A stretch of DNA of 64,000 nucleotides from Rubripirellula tenax (GCF_007860125.1 NZ_SJPW01000001.1:1016104-1080103); one strand, 5' to 3'; counted from the stretch's first letter, positions 9,563 through 20,066 are shown. Numbers and translations: made by a program. Notes: a model not told the origin generated them from the sequence alone.

Positions 9563-11725
9563 ATGGCTCCGCAAACGACCGATCCGAAAACCGTTACTCC
9601 GAACGTCGTTCACGCGGGTTTATTGGGCTCGATCCTGGAAAATCCCCGCTGGCGGGACCAGCTTGACGGGATCCCGTTTGACGAAAAGACGATCGAGCTA
9701 TCGACGCAACTACTCGACGAACCGACCCACCCGAATTGGAATTTGGCGTCGGCGCCGAATGTCCAAATGGAAACGCTCGAGTTTGCGATCGACGATACGG
9801 TCTCGATCGATTTGCCACCGGATGTCGGCTTCGTTCCACGCCGCCAGATCGCCAACATCGGCACGGCATCGGTCGAAGACACCGACTATCGCATCGTCGG
9901 CCAATTGGGCGCAGGCGGGACAGGCGTCGTCTTTCAGGCTCACCAACGCGCCGTCGATCGTGAAGTCGCGGTCAAAATGTTGCGGGCTGAATTGGCGGTC
10001 AAGGCATCGTCGCGAGAACGTTTTCTGGCCGAGGCACGCGTCATTGGCGGACTCGACCATCCCAACGTGATCGCGTTACACGAAGTCTATGCTGACAAAG
10101 CGGGTGCCTTGTTCTATTCGATGAAGTGCATCGACGGCACGAGCTGGGACAAGCAGATCGGCGAACTTTCGCCCGAACAGAACATGGAAAATTTGATGCG
10201 GGTCGCTGACGCGATTCGCTACGCTCACTCGCGAGGTTTGATTCACCGCGACATCAAACCCGAAAACGTGATGTTGGGTCGATTTGGTGAAGTCTTGTTG
10301 GCCGATTGGGGTTTGGCGATCCATTATGGCAGCACCGGTGAACGCAATGACGCGCAGATGTCGATTGGTGGGACGCCCGCCTACATGGCGCCCGAGCTGG
10401 CGTCCGCATCGGCAGGCGACATCACGTTTCAAACCGACGTGTATTTACTGGGCGCGATTCTGTTCCAAATTTTAGCGGGCAAACCGCCGCACAGCGGCAA
10501 AACGTTATTGGAGTGCTTGCAGGCGGCCGCCAATAACGTTCTGCAACCCACTGACGTCGAAGGCGAATTGATGGACATCGCGTTGACCGCGATGGCAACC
10601 GATCCGGCCGATCGGTTTGACAGCGTCGACGCTTTTGTTGCCGCCATCAAAAATCAACGTGAACACGAACAAAGCGCGCGATTGGTCCGTCGCGCGATCC
10701 GGCAAGTTGCCAACCAAGACGACGCCGCCGATGCGATCGATCGATACCGTGACTACGGGATTGCCGACGCACTGTTGGGTGAAGCGATCGAGACCTGGCC
10801 CGACAACCAAAAGGCTCACGAAGTCCGCCGTCGCATGCAATTGGAATTCGCGAGGATCGCTACCGAACGAGGTGACTTTGATCTGGCGACCAACCTTTAC
10901 GCTGCTGCCGGCGAATCGGAATCGGACGAAGCCGAGATGGTCAAGTTTCACCGGATGCGACGCGACGCCAGCCAGAAAGCAGTGTCTCGTTATTCAACGC
11001 TGTTCACCCATTCGCCCGATGCCGGCTTGCTGGTTCAAGTGGTGAGTGGAAAGATCGTCGAATCCAATCAAGCCTTTGCAAAGTTGTTCGGTTACACCCC
11101 CGATCAAGTTGTCGGCGAACGAATCGGCGAATTGAATCTATGGGTTTGCCCCAAACGCCGCACCCTGATGGTCGATCGCGTCAAACAGTACGGAGCCGTC
11201 GATGATTTTGAAGCCCAGTTCTATCACACCGATGGCCACACGATCGACGTGCTGATCGGCGCCCGCGTGGTCGAGGTTCAAGGCGAGAAAATGTTGGTGT
11301 CGACGATGCGTGACATCTCGCAACGGAAAGTCGCAGAAAACGAACTGAAGCGAAGTCGAGCTCGATTGCGAGACCTGCAACGAATGGCGGGCCTGGCGAC
11401 ATGGTCGTACGACGTCGTGACCGATTCGGTGACGTGGAACACCGAAGCGTTCGAATTGGCCGGCCGCGCTCGCGAAGAGGGTACGCCGACCAAAGAAGAA
11501 TACCTGCAGATGATCCATCCCGATGACCGAGGACGACTGCAACTGGCGCTCGAAATGGCACTCGAATCAGGCGCCGCCTACGAATTATCCGTCCGCCAAA
11601 AAGTCGCCGGCGGTGACTATCAATACGTCCTGGTCCGCGGTCAACCGATCCTGGATGACGCAGGAAAGACGATCGAAGTGTACGGCATCGTCGTCGAAAG
11701 ACCGCAGCGCCAAGTCGAACGGTAG
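9563..11725 (+). CDS. Ser/Thr protein kinase with C-terminal PAS domains
   Basis: A 720-residue soluble protein. The kinase domain spans about residues 109-370: glycine loop GQLGAGGTGVVF, ATP lysine K138 in VAVKML, catalytic HRDIKPEN with D230, and GGTPAYMAPELA. The magnesium motif is DWG (248-250) instead of DFG, a conservative variant seen in active bacterial kinases. A helical TPR-like linker (about 375-480) precedes two PAS domains at about 485-605 (NQAFAKLFGYTPDQVVGERI) and 607-715 (WNTEAFELAGRAREEG, IHPDDR). No histidine kinase or GGDEF module follows, so the PAS units probably sense a ligand and control the kinase. No transmembrane segment is seen. Confidence 0.9.
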   Translation: MAPQTTDPKTVTPNVVHAGLLGSILENPRWRDQLDGIPFDEKTIELSTQLLDEPTHPNWNLASAPNVQMETLEFAIDDTVSIDLPPDVGFVPRRQIANIGTASVEDTDYRIVGQLGAGGTGVVFQAHQRAVDREVAVKMLRAELAVKASSRERFLAEARVIGGLDHPNVIALHEVYADKAGALFYSMKCIDGTSWDKQIGELSPEQNMENLMRVADAIRYAHSRGLIHRDIKPENVMLGRFGEVLLADWGLAIHYGSTGERNDAQMSIGGTPAYMAPELASASAGDITFQTDVYLLGAILFQILAGKPPHSGKTLLECLQAAANNVLQPTDVEGELMDIALTAMATDPADRFDSVDAFVAAIKNQREHEQSARLVRRAIRQVANQDDAADAIDRYRDYGIADALLGEAIETWPDNQKAHEVRRRMQLEFARIATERGDFDLATNLYAAAGESESDEAEMVKFHRMRRDASQKAVSRYSTLFTHSPDAGLLVQVVSGKIVESNQAFAKLFGYTPDQVVGERIGELNLWVCPKRRTLMVDRVKQYGAVDDFEAQFYHTDGHTIDVLIGARVVEVQGEKMLVSTMRDISQRKVAENELKRSRARLRDLQRMAGLATWSYDVVTDSVTWNTEAFELAGRAREEGTPTKEEYLQMIHPDDRGRLQLALEMALESGAAYELSVRQKVAGGDYQYVLVRGQPILDDAGKTIEVYGIVVERPQRQVER

Positions 11726-11767
11726 CAGTATCAGGACTCGCTCCAATCTCCAACGAGAAAACCAACG

Positions 11768-12919
11768 ATGAGTATCCGTGAATATGCCGGCTGTCGGCCG
11801 TGTGTGCTGTTTTGTTTTCTTTGGGTCGCCTTCGGCTGCTTCACGCAAGACGTCTCGTCGCAGTCGCCGTCCGCGGCGTTGGACGCGAAACCGGCGCGGA
11901 AAAAGGCTGGCGTCAACACGCAATTTTACGTGGATCCGGGTTGGAGTTCTGAAAGATTCCCCGATCACGCGATGTGTTATCGAACCGCTGCCGATCTCGC
12001 CGAGATTTACGCAAAGGCAAGTCGTGACAAAGGCACGGCCGTTGTTTCGTACGAAAAACCCGTCGATGGATCACTAAGGATTGTCGGAACTGGGCATAGC
12101 TTCATGATGCCGGGTTATTCGACATTGCCGATCATCACAAGCTCGGCTGGGCTACGTCAGCCCGCGCCGGTCTTGCATGTTGGCGGCGGAGTGACGGGCA
12201 GTTCACGCTACAAGTGGGAACAAGAGAACGGAATTTTCAGTTTCGATCAAAAACCAGTTCCAAAGCTGCTGAGCTCGATCGCGGGCGGAAAGTGGGATGC
12301 GATGATGTGGGGCCCCTTTTTTCATGATCGCAAGGAATACTATTCGTGTTGGATCGACTTTTGTCGCAAGCACGATCAGGACATGAAGTTTTATCTTTCC
12401 GATGCGTGGCCGCAACTCGATCAACTCAATCCGATACCTACCACCGAAGACGAGTTGACCGATGCCGTGGTCGCTCGCATGCACGCCGAAAAGCGAGAAG
12501 CGTATGGTCCGATCATTCGCGAACTGAACGACATGTATGGGGACTGCGTCTTCGTTTTGCCGACATCGCGAGCGATGGTGCTTGCGGTGGAGTACTACCA
12601 TCGTGGGGAACTGCCCGGCGTCGAAGGGATTCACAAAGCGGTGGGCGGACACGAGCGTTCGCTGTGGCGAGACCGACTTGGACACCTCGGCCATGGAATG
12701 GAATCACTCGAGGGCTACGTATTTTACGCGACCCTGTATGGTCGTTCGCCCGAATTGATCGAAAGAGATGTTCCGTTTCCTCAAAAAGGAGATTACCCCA
12801 GCACCAACCTTGATCGGGTTTTTCGGAAAATCGCTTGGCAAGCCGCGATCAGCGATCCCATGTCCGGCATTGTCGACAAAAACAAAAACGGCATTGCCGA
12901 CGCCCGTGAACGAGACTGA
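11768..12919 (+). CDS. Secreted SGNH-hydrolase-like protein
   Basis: A 383-residue protein with a signal peptide (CVLFCFLWVAFGCFTQDVSSQ); a lipobox-like AFGC also occurs. GTGHSFMMPG near residue 103 resembles block I of planctomycete SGNH/GDSL-like proteins, with Ser in GHS. HVGGGVTGSSRYKWEQ and KWDAMMWGPFF could be later blocks carrying Gly and Asn equivalents. A histidine for the dyad is not clearly placed. It ends with DKNKNGIADARERD, a calcium-binding-like EF-hand/dockerin motif often seen at planctomycetal C-termini. The substrate is unknown. The start lies 43 bases after the kinase gene. Confidence 0.55.
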   Translation: MSIREYAGCRPCVLFCFLWVAFGCFTQDVSSQSPSAALDAKPARKKAGVNTQFYVDPGWSSERFPDHAMCYRTAADLAEIYAKASRDKGTAVVSYEKPVDGSLRIVGTGHSFMMPGYSTLPIITSSAGLRQPAPVLHVGGGVTGSSRYKWEQENGIFSFDQKPVPKLLSSIAGGKWDAMMWGPFFHDRKEYYSCWIDFCRKHDQDMKFYLSDAWPQLDQLNPIPTTEDELTDAVVARMHAEKREAYGPIIRELNDMYGDCVFVLPTSRAMVLAVEYYHRGELPGVEGIHKAVGGHERSLWRDRLGHLGHGMESLEGYVFYATLYGRSPELIERDVPFPQKGDYPSTNLDRVFRKIAWQAAISDPMSGIVDKNKNGIADARERD

Positions 12920-12952
12920 TTCGACGGATCGAAATCGACCGACATTGTTTGG

Positions 12953-14287
12953 TCAATGCACTTCGGTGTGTTTGGGTTCGTCGGGTAGGCTGGCGACGAC
13001 GGGGGTGTCGAGGGTTGCGCTGTTGGGGCGGACAGAGAGGGTTCTTAGGCCGATTTCGTCGTTGCCGGTTTGGATATCGGGGACTTTTGATAGCAGCAGC
13101 AACGCCGCGCCACGGCCGATCGAAGACGCGCAAAATAGGACGCCGTAGCCCAAGTAGCTGGTTCCCATCGCGGACAAGATCGCGCCACCAATCAGCGCGC
13201 CCGATACAAACGCGACGGTGTTGATCAGGTTGTACATCGTCAACAAGCTGGTGCGTTCTTCCACTTTGATGGCATCAAAGAACAACAAGAAGAACGCCAG
13301 TTCATAGGCGGCCCAGAATACGCCCGATGCGACTTGCACGACGATGATCCACGTCAGCGAATCCGAAATCATCCACGCCGCCGACATCGGTGTAATGCCG
13401 ATGCCGCCGATCCACAACAACTTGCGAGGGCCGATCCGGTGCGCGGTTCGTCCCCACAACGGCAGCGAGATCACTTTGGCTAGGAACGCGACCGAGATCA
13501 GGGTGACGTACTGGCCGTAGCTATGACCCAGCTTTTGAAACATGAACGGTGTGAAGTAAGGTCCCGCGATCTGGGCGGCGACTTGCACGGCAGCCAGATA
13601 CATCAGCAGCTTGCCGCTGTCCTGGGTGCGAAGGAGCCGAAACGCTTTGGCCAGCGGGATCGTTTGCATGTTGGCCGGGATCGGCGTCGGTTCGCTTTGC
13701 AGCGTCAGCATCGCGACGGACAAAAACCGGCAAGCCCCGGCGATGGCGAACAAGATGGCGTAGGTCGAAAGGACTCGATCGTTTTGACTGGCCCATTGCA
13801 GGCCCAAGCCGCCCGCCAAGACTCCGACGAACACGGCGACCTGTGACGCGCGGGTGCGGAACGCAAAGTAACGCGGGCGAATCGACGGCGGGACCACAGA
13901 GCCGATCCACGTGTTCCACGCCGGGCCTCCGGCCAGCCCCGCGCCCCAATAGATGCTGACGATAACCAATAGGCTGATGCCGCTGATCGATCCGCGGTAG
14001 GCCGCAACCATTAGTGGCAAGAACACCAGCCCTTGGATCGATGAACACAAAACGACCCAGCGTTTGTGCGAGCCAATGATTCGAATTAGCCGTGGCGATA
14101 CCAGTTGCAGTAGTCCGCCGACGACCAACGGCAGGCTCCCGACCAGCCCGGCCATCAATTCGCTCACTCCGACGGCCAGCGCGAACGCAACCAGATACGT
14201 TTCGCCGAACCCGACCATGCCGCCGAATGCCGTTGCATCGGCGCAGCTTGCTCGCAAGTCCGTTCGCAACCGTCGCCGTCGTGGCAT
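12953..14287 (-). CDS. Major facilitator superfamily permease
   Basis: About 444 residues with roughly twelve hydrophobic helices (for example YLVAFALAVGVSELMAGLVG, WVVLCSSIQGLVFLPLMVAA, ISLLVIVSIYWGAGLAGGPAW). A charged loop divides the two halves (SVAMLTLQSEPTPIPANMQ). The ATG at 14287 gives MPRRRRLRTDLRAS before the first helix. A TTG at 14365 would add 26 unlikely residues and overlap the upstream gene. The substrate is unknown. It follows the aminotransferase gene closely on the same strand and may be co-transcribed. Confidence 0.85.
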   Translation of the reverse strand: MPRRRRLRTDLRASCADATAFGGMVGFGETYLVAFALAVGVSELMAGLVGSLPLVVGGLLQLVSPRLIRIIGSHKRWVVLCSSIQGLVFLPLMVAAYRGSISGISLLVIVSIYWGAGLAGGPAWNTWIGSVVPPSIRPRYFAFRTRASQVAVFVGVLAGGLGLQWASQNDRVLSTYAILFAIAGACRFLSVAMLTLQSEPTPIPANMQTIPLAKAFRLLRTQDSGKLLMYLAAVQVAAQIAGPYFTPFMFQKLGHSYGQYVTLISVAFLAKVISLPLWGRTAHRIGPRKLLWIGGIGITPMSAAWMISDSLTWIIVVQVASGVFWAAYELAFFLLFFDAIKVEERTSLLTMYNLINTVAFVSGALIGGAILSAMGTSYLGYGVLFCASSIGRGAALLLLSKVPDIQTGNDEIGLRTLSVRPNSATLDTPVVASLPDEPKHTEVH

Positions 14288-14354
14288 TAGGAACGAGGTG
14301 GCGTGGCGGGCAGAGAGACTCACTGTCGACTTTGCGAAAGGAACACGAAAAAAG

Positions 14355-15656
14355 CTATTTCGCAACAGCGGGTGCTTGGGCTAAGCATTTGCCGATGTGC
14401 CGCACCGCTTGACGCAGTCGTTGTTCATTTTCGACCAACGACATGCGCAGGAATCCTTCGCCACCGGTTCCGAAACCGCTGCCGGGGCTGACGGCGACGT
14501 TGCCTTCTTCGAGCAGCTTCATCGCGAAGTCCATCGTGCTCATCGCACTCTTCCACGGCTCGGGAATTTCCGCCCAAACGAACATGCCTGCTTTGGGCGG
14601 CGTAACGTTCCAACCCAAGCGGCGCAAGCCGCTGACCAGCACGTCGCGACGTCCTTGGTAGATCACGCTTTGCTTTTCGACGGACGCTTCGGTTTCGCGA
14701 AGCGCAACGATCGCGGCGATTTGAATCGCTTGGAACATTCCGTAGTCGTAGTAGCCTTTGATCGTGCCGAGGCCGCGAATCATTTCGGCGTTGCCGGCAC
14801 AAAAACCGACTCGCCAACCGGCCATGTTGTATCCCTTGCTCATCGTCGTGAACTCGACGCCGACGTCTTTGGCGCCGTCGGCCGACAAGAAGCTGGGTGG
14901 CATGTAACCGTCATAGGCGACGTCGGCATAGGCGAAGTCGTGAATGACCATAAAGCCGTATCGTTTTGCCAATCGCACGACTTCGACAAAGAAGTCCGGT
15001 TCGATGACGGCCGACGACGGGTTGTGGGGATAGTTGACGATCAGCACTTTCGGGCGTGGCGCCATGTGTTCGCACGTGTAGGCCACGTTGCGAAGAAACA
15101 GATCGGGATCGGCGACATCCAGCGACACGACGTTGCCGGCGGCCAAGATGACGCCGTACATGTGGACGGGAAAAAACGGCGACGGAATCATAGCGGTGTC
15201 GCCGGGGCCCATCAGCGCCAAGCACATGTGCGAGAAACCTTCTTTGCTGCCCAAGCAAGAGATGATCTCGTGTTCGGGGTCCAAGCGAACGCCATACTTG
15301 CGGTTGTACTTGCTGGCGACTTCGCGGCGCAGGTTGGCGATGCCGTTGGACTTGCTGTAACCGTGGTTGGTGGGGTCCAGCGCCGCCGACGTCAATTTGT
15401 CGATGACGACTTGGTCCGGGGGATCCGACGGATTGCCCATGCCCATGTCGATGACGTCGTCACCGGCTCGCCGTTTCTGGTACAGCAGATTGTTGATGCG
15501 CCCAAACATGTAGGGCGGCAGTCGTTCGACGCGCGAGGCAAATTTGACCGCAAACGGTTCCGGCACCGGGTCGGTGATCGGCATATCGATCGCCGGGGCG
15601 TCGATATTGGGGGTGTCTCGGAAGTCGTGGGGTTCGTTTTCGCGGTTGTCGGTCAT
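14355..15656 (-). CDS. Class I/II aminotransferase, AlaC/LL-DAP-aminotransferase-like
   Basis: A 433-residue PLP fold-type I aminotransferase. It has [11 protein letters not shown], the PNIP-loop equivalent [22 protein letters not shown] (substrate carboxylate binding), [12 protein letters not shown] (Asp and Tyr contacting PLP) and [15 protein letters not shown] with the Schiff-base lysine. This set matches glutamate-pyruvate aminotransferase AlaC and related enzymes, and is less like aspartate aminotransferase. The ATG at 15656 ([12 protein letters not shown]) is chosen. An ATG at 15698 has an upstream GAGAGG and would add 14 residues, so the start remains open. Confidence 0.85.
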   Translation of the reverse strand: MTDNRENEPHDFRDTPNIDAPAIDMPITDPVPEPFAVKFASRVERLPPYMFGRINNLLYQKRRAGDDVIDMGMGNPSDPPDQVVIDKLTSAALDPTNHGYSKSNGIANLRREVASKYNRKYGVRLDPEHEIISCLGSKEGFSHMCLALMGPGDTAMIPSPFFPVHMYGVILAAGNVVSLDVADPDLFLRNVAYTCEHMAPRPKVLIVNYPHNPSSAVIEPDFFVEVVRLAKRYGFMVIHDFAYADVAYDGYMPPSFLSADGAKDVGVEFTTMSKGYNMAGWRVGFCAGNAEMIRGLGTIKGYYDYGMFQAIQIAAIVALRETEASVEKQSVIYQGRRDVLVSGLRRLGWNVTPPKAGMFVWAEIPEPWKSAMSTMDFAMKLLEEGNVAVSPGSGFGTGGEGFLRMSLVENEQRLRQAVRHIGKCLAQAPAVAK

Positions 15657-15890
15657 AATGAAGACTGTGTGGCTCGAAGGCGAGATGGCCCGCAACATTC
15701 TCGCGGAACCTCTCGGACATTCTCAACCAGACACGCAATTAAGCCCAGGGGTTAGCGACAAAATTGCCCGGTCGCCACGTTGCCGGGTGTACTGGACGAG
15801 CCAACGTCGGGTTGGCACCTGGTAAGACAGGCGTTCAACCCTTCGATTCGGCAACGACAGACATCAGGCCTGTTGGTGGTTTTGCCGTTC

Positions 15891-17720
15891 CTAGCGAGCT
15901 TCCGCGACCCGTGGAGCCTCGTTCGCAGCGGTCAGGAAGTTGTCGATTTCGGCTTTGGTTCGAAGATTTTCGATCCGGTCGGCCATCAGTCGACGCAGCT
16001 TCTTTTCCTTCAAATCACGCACCAGTTCGCTTTGGACCGCTGTGGGGTCGGTGACGACAGGTTCGGTGAACCCTTGGCAACGCAGAATGATGTACTTGCC
16101 ACCCGTCGCGATGATGCCGCTTAGCTGGCCTGGCTTCAACGAGAAAGCTTCTTTTTCCACGGCTGGTTGGCCGCCATGTTTTCGGATCGGCGGTACTTTG
16201 CCCATGTTGCTGGACGAGACCGGTTCGACGCTGTACTGAGACGCGAGTCGTCCGAAGAAATCGTCGGTCGCATTGTCGCGAGCCATTTCCCAAATCTTTT
16301 GAGCGCTGCGTTGGTCCGACAGGACGCACGCCAACACTTCGACGCGAGGACCATAGGCGGACTCGAAACCTTCTTTCAGGTCGGCATCGGTCAGCACCAA
16401 GTCGTCTTCGACCAGTTTTGTCAGTGCGACGCTGGGCCACACGGAATCTTCCATGTAGACGTTCCGAGTCACGTTACCGGTGGACAGCACTTGTTGCATC
16501 CAGGCTTCGGTATCAGGCGTGCCATCGTTGCGGAGGATTCCGTAGCTGGTTGCTGCACGGGCGATTTCTTCTTGCAGGTCCGCGTCGGTGACTCGCTTGC
16601 CGGCTTGGCGAAGGGCTTGCGTCAGCAGCTTGCGATTGATTTCACCCTCGAGCACTTCTTCGCCGTGGCGTTTGATGCACTCTTCGCCGATCAATCCCAA
16701 CGTGATCTGTTCGCCGTTGATGATCGCGCCGGCGCCGGGATACTGTTGTTCCAGTTCCGGTGTACCGAGCACCTTGATGACGTTCGCTTCTTGTTGCAAC
16801 TTGGAAAACAATTCGGTTGCTGCCGAACGCATTTTTTCGTCGCGAATTCGGTCGCTGATTTGTTCGCGGATGGCCGGCATGGCTTGCGGGCTTGGCGACG
16901 TGGCGGGAATCCGACGCACGGCTTGTAACATGATCCATTGGTCGCCCAATTGCATGACTTCCGAGATGTCATCGTCTTGCAGCCCAAAGGCGGCTTCTTC
17001 CAAGCGAGTGTCGCCGCTGTAACGACGCATCGGCGGGATCAGGCCACCGACACTGGCACTGGATTCGTCTTCACTGAACTGTTTGGCTAAGTTTGCGAAC
17101 TGGCTTGGATCGGCCAACGCTTGTTCACGCAGTTTTTGGATTTTGCCTTCGCTGTCGCACATGATCAGGCGGCATTTGACGGCTTCGCCGAACTGAGCGA
17201 CGAAGGCTTGGTTGAATTCTTCTTGAGTTACATCGACCTTATCCGCGACCAAGCGGCGCAGGGCCAGCATCGGCCAGATGATTTCGCGACTGTATTGGTT
17301 CGGGTCGATGTTCCGTTCTTCCTTCAGCAGCTTCAGATAGCTGTCCATCGACAAACCGAACTTCGACGACAAACGGCGAATTTCGTCGGTGACGTCTTGC
17401 TTGGTGACTTCGATGCCATTGTGCTGGCACGATTGCAGGATCAAGTGACGGTTGATCATGTTGTCGATCACATCGGTGCCGTACCGCTGGACGGCTTGAT
17501 CGGCCAACGTCTTCCGCGAGATCGGGTCCGCATTGACGACCGCAACGATGTTGTTCGTCGAGCCTTGGCTGGCCGCGGGTAGCGACTCTTGGCCGTTGGC
17601 GGGCGACTGGGCCGTCATCAGGACGATCGCGGCCGCGATGATCGCGGAAGGCAAAAGTCGGCGAAGCGAGCGGATGAATTGGGTCATGATCGTAAGTTGG
17701 CGGGCGGATTGCAGTGGCAT
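15891..17720 (-). CDS. Periplasmic peptidyl-prolyl isomerase with two parvulin domains
   Basis: A 609-residue exported foldase of SurA/PrsA type. The ATG at 17720 has AAGGAG nine bases upstream; a second ATG at 17687 lacks one. The signal segment is LLPSAIIAAAIVLMTAQSPANGQ. An N-terminal chaperone helix region (VNADPISRKTLADQAVQRYG) precedes the first rotamase domain (VKCRLIMCDSEG, ANLAKQFSEDESSASVGGLI). A second helical unit (INGEQITLGLIGEECIKRHG) precedes a second rotamase-like domain (RLASQYSVEPVSSSNMG, KPGQLSGIIATGGKYIILRC). The chaperone-rotamase block is thus tandemly duplicated. The likely role is folding of exported proteins. Confidence 0.85.
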   Translation of the reverse strand: MPLQSARQLTIMTQFIRSLRRLLPSAIIAAAIVLMTAQSPANGQESLPAASQGSTNNIVAVVNADPISRKTLADQAVQRYGTDVIDNMINRHLILQSCQHNGIEVTKQDVTDEIRRLSSKFGLSMDSYLKLLKEERNIDPNQYSREIIWPMLALRRLVADKVDVTQEEFNQAFVAQFGEAVKCRLIMCDSEGKIQKLREQALADPSQFANLAKQFSEDESSASVGGLIPPMRRYSGDTRLEEAAFGLQDDDISEVMQLGDQWIMLQAVRRIPATSPSPQAMPAIREQISDRIRDEKMRSAATELFSKLQQEANVIKVLGTPELEQQYPGAGAIINGEQITLGLIGEECIKRHGEEVLEGEINRKLLTQALRQAGKRVTDADLQEEIARAATSYGILRNDGTPDTEAWMQQVLSTGNVTRNVYMEDSVWPSVALTKLVEDDLVLTDADLKEGFESAYGPRVEVLACVLSDQRSAQKIWEMARDNATDDFFGRLASQYSVEPVSSSNMGKVPPIRKHGGQPAVEKEAFSLKPGQLSGIIATGGKYIILRCQGFTEPVVTDPTAVQSELVRDLKEKKLRRLMADRIENLRTKAEIDNFLTAANEAPRVAEAR

Positions 17721-18271
17721 CGTCGGTCACTCCTTTGAACCGAAGGTGGAATCGATGAGCGGAGGTTAGAAAAATTCGAGGTTTCACTCAAGTTCAATCT
17801 TTTTCTGGCCGAAACCCGAAACCCGTCGGCCGCAGTCACGAACTGCTTTGCAGTTCACGTCCCGCGAGCGGAGTCGCGGGTCCACGTCGAGTGCCGATTT
17901 GCCTTGCTGGTGGACAGCGCCTATCGTGGTTGTGACGCCGCGGCGTTCCTGTGATGGAGCGTCGTGATCAGTGCTGGGAAGCGCTTGCGGTGCGAGTTGA
18001 ATGGATGGTGAAACATGCCGCCGTGAAACTTGCCGAGACGTGCAAAATACTTTTGCCTTGTTTGCACGGATCACCCGAACAATCGGGGCGACTATTCATC
18101 GACCTTTCCGTCTTTGATGGCCGCGCTGAATTTTCAGGGTCACCGCCCATTTGGTTTTTTGACCAAGCATTCTTTGTGACCTATGTTTCCGTGGCCAAGC
18201 CTCCCAGCATCCAATGCTCGGCCACGAAACACGCGGCGCCTCCCCTCGCCCGTGTGAGCCTCCCCCCAGTG
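17721..18271. other. Divergent intergenic region between foldase and S41 protease genes
   Basis: An open frame runs through from 17951 into the protease gene, but its first 107 codons look non-coding and a signal peptide begins only after 18272. The region carries one dispersed double-hairpin repeat and presumably the promoters of both flanking genes. Nothing else was recognised. Confidence 0.55.
17840..17886 (+). repeat. Dispersed double-hairpin repeat, copy 2
   Basis: The two palindromes GAACTGCTTTGCAGTTC and CCCGCGAGCGGAGTCGCGGG are separated by ACGT, followed by TCCACG. This copy has perfect stems and is taken as the reference form. Confidence 0.85.
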
Positions 18272-19993
18272 ATGCCGATGGATTTTTCGCGCATGGATCT
18301 TGTCGCACGCCTCGCCGGTCGCTTTTTGTTCTGCACTTCATTCGTTGTGCCCGCGACCGTCATTATTTTCGGCCAGTCATTTTTGACGTGCGGTCACGTA
18401 CATGCGGAAGACTTCGTTAACCCAACGGTTGTGGCTCCGTCGACCGCTCCGGCCATCGACGGTGAGCAAGCGGCCATCATCAAGGGGCGTGAACTCGAAG
18501 CGAACCACATGTGGGGCGAGGCGATTCGCCACTACGAAAAAGCCACGCGAGAGTTCCCCGAAAGCGTCGGCTTGTATCAGCGGATGGTGATCAGCCGCTT
18601 GCATCACGATGTCAATCGTCGGTACCAAGACCAGAGCTACTTGGCGTCCATCCGCGAATTGAGCACGACGCAAGCCTTGGATCTGTATTCCGAAATTCTC
18701 GCTAACCTGCAAACGCATTACGTCGAAGACGTCGACTGGGCTCGAGTCTTGATCCATGGCACCGCGTCGTTGGAAGTTGCCCTATCGGAAGAAAAATTCG
18801 TCGATCGATTGCTCGGCAGTGCGGATCCACAACGTGTCGAAGCGTTCCGGCAAACGATCCACCACAAACTACAAGGTCGCAGCACGGCGACTCGGTTCGA
18901 CTTGCGAGCCAGTGCGGCCTTTGTTGCTGCCGAAGCGAACGCCGAACTTGGTTTGTCGGGCACCGCAACGGTGCTGGAGTTTCTAAGCGGTGCCGTTTCG
19001 ACGCTGGACCCGTACACTCGATTGCTTTCGCCGATGCAGTTGGAAGAAATGTTCTCCAACATCGAAGGCAACTTTGTCGGTCTGGGTCTAGAGCTAAAAG
19101 CAAAAACTGATCACCTGCAAATCTTGTCGGTCATCGAAAAAGGACCCGCCGAAGAAATCGGTATCCGCGGCGGCGAGAAAATCATCGCCGTCGAAGGCAT
19201 TCGCACCGACGAACAAGAACCCGGATACGTCGCTGATCTGTTGCGAGGCCCCGAACACAGTTACGTCGCGATCACCGTCGTCGGAACCGATGGCACTCAA
19301 CGCGATGTGAATGTTCAACGCCGTCGCGTCGAAGTTCCTTGTGTCGAAAACGTCCACTTTGTTGATCCGGTCACCCGCGTCGGCTATCTGCGGTTGACCA
19401 ACTTCCAGAAAACGACGACGCGTGACGTCGAGCGTGCACTTTGGGATCTGCAACGTCAAAAGATGCAGTCTCTGATCATCGATGTTCGTGGCAATCCCGG
19501 TGGCTTGTTGTCGGCTGCGGTCGAAGTGGCTGATCGATTCATGAGCGACGGGCGAATCCTGACGACGCGTGGCCGAAATGTTCGCGAGAACTTCGACTAT
19601 GCCGCTCACCGACCCAACACGTGGAACGTTCCCCTGGCCGTGCTGATCGATGGCGACAGTGCAAGTGCCAGCGAGATCTTCGCCGGTGCCATCGCGGACA
19701 GCGGTCGTGGTGTGATCGTCGGCGAAACCAGCTACGGAAAAGGAAGCGTTCAAGGCATCTTCCGGATGCAGTCGGCAACGTTCGGGCTGTGTTTGACAAC
19801 GGCCAAGTTCTACTCGCCAAGCGGTCGAGCGATCAGCCACAACGGCGTTGTGCCGACGGTTCCGGTTGCCAGTACGCACATCGCGGCCCGCCCGGACGAC
19901 GAAGGCCGACTGACGCTGGACACCGAAGACGCGGTGCTACAGAAGGCCATTGAACAACTGAGTGGCCGAAACATGATCAGCCGCCTGCCGTAG
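18272..19993 (+). CDS. S41 C-terminal processing protease with PDZ domain
   Basis: About 573 residues from the ATG at 18272, giving a signal peptide (FLFCTSFVVPATVIIFGQSF). A TPR-like segment follows (MWGEAIRHYEKATREFPESV). The PDZ domain is GNFVGLGLELKAKTDHLQI with GIRGGEKIIAVEGIRT. The S41 catalytic core has LIIDVRGNPGGLLSAAVEVA, DGDSASASEIFAGAIADS with the nucleophilic serine, and ETSYGKGSVQG with the general-base lysine. CtpA/Prc family proteases trim or degrade envelope proteins in the periplasm. The TPR-like N-terminus suggests a dedicated partner. A longer frame from GTG at 17951 is rejected. Confidence 0.9.
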   Translation: MPMDFSRMDLVARLAGRFLFCTSFVVPATVIIFGQSFLTCGHVHAEDFVNPTVVAPSTAPAIDGEQAAIIKGRELEANHMWGEAIRHYEKATREFPESVGLYQRMVISRLHHDVNRRYQDQSYLASIRELSTTQALDLYSEILANLQTHYVEDVDWARVLIHGTASLEVALSEEKFVDRLLGSADPQRVEAFRQTIHHKLQGRSTATRFDLRASAAFVAAEANAELGLSGTATVLEFLSGAVSTLDPYTRLLSPMQLEEMFSNIEGNFVGLGLELKAKTDHLQILSVIEKGPAEEIGIRGGEKIIAVEGIRTDEQEPGYVADLLRGPEHSYVAITVVGTDGTQRDVNVQRRRVEVPCVENVHFVDPVTRVGYLRLTNFQKTTTRDVERALWDLQRQKMQSLIIDVRGNPGGLLSAAVEVADRFMSDGRILTTRGRNVRENFDYAAHRPNTWNVPLAVLIDGDSASASEIFAGAIADSGRGVIVGETSYGKGSVQGIFRMQSATFGLCLTTAKFYSPSGRAISHNGVVPTVPVASTHIAARPDDEGRLTLDTEDAVLQKAIEQLSGRNMISRLP

Positions 19994-20066
19994 TCCGGTT
20001 GCTGACACCGTTTTGGTATAAGCTGGGCGTCGAACCTTCGATTCCCATTCCGACCGATCGCAGCCC

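Noticed and set aside
14397-15755. A 452-codon plus-strand ORF over the aminotransferase
   Set aside because: It mirrors the aminotransferase frame; the reverse strand carries the catalytic motifs, this strand has none.
17951-18271. N-terminal extension of the S41 protease
   Set aside because: The added 107 codons include repeat-derived sequence and place a clear signal peptide internally, so the ATG at 18272 is preferred.
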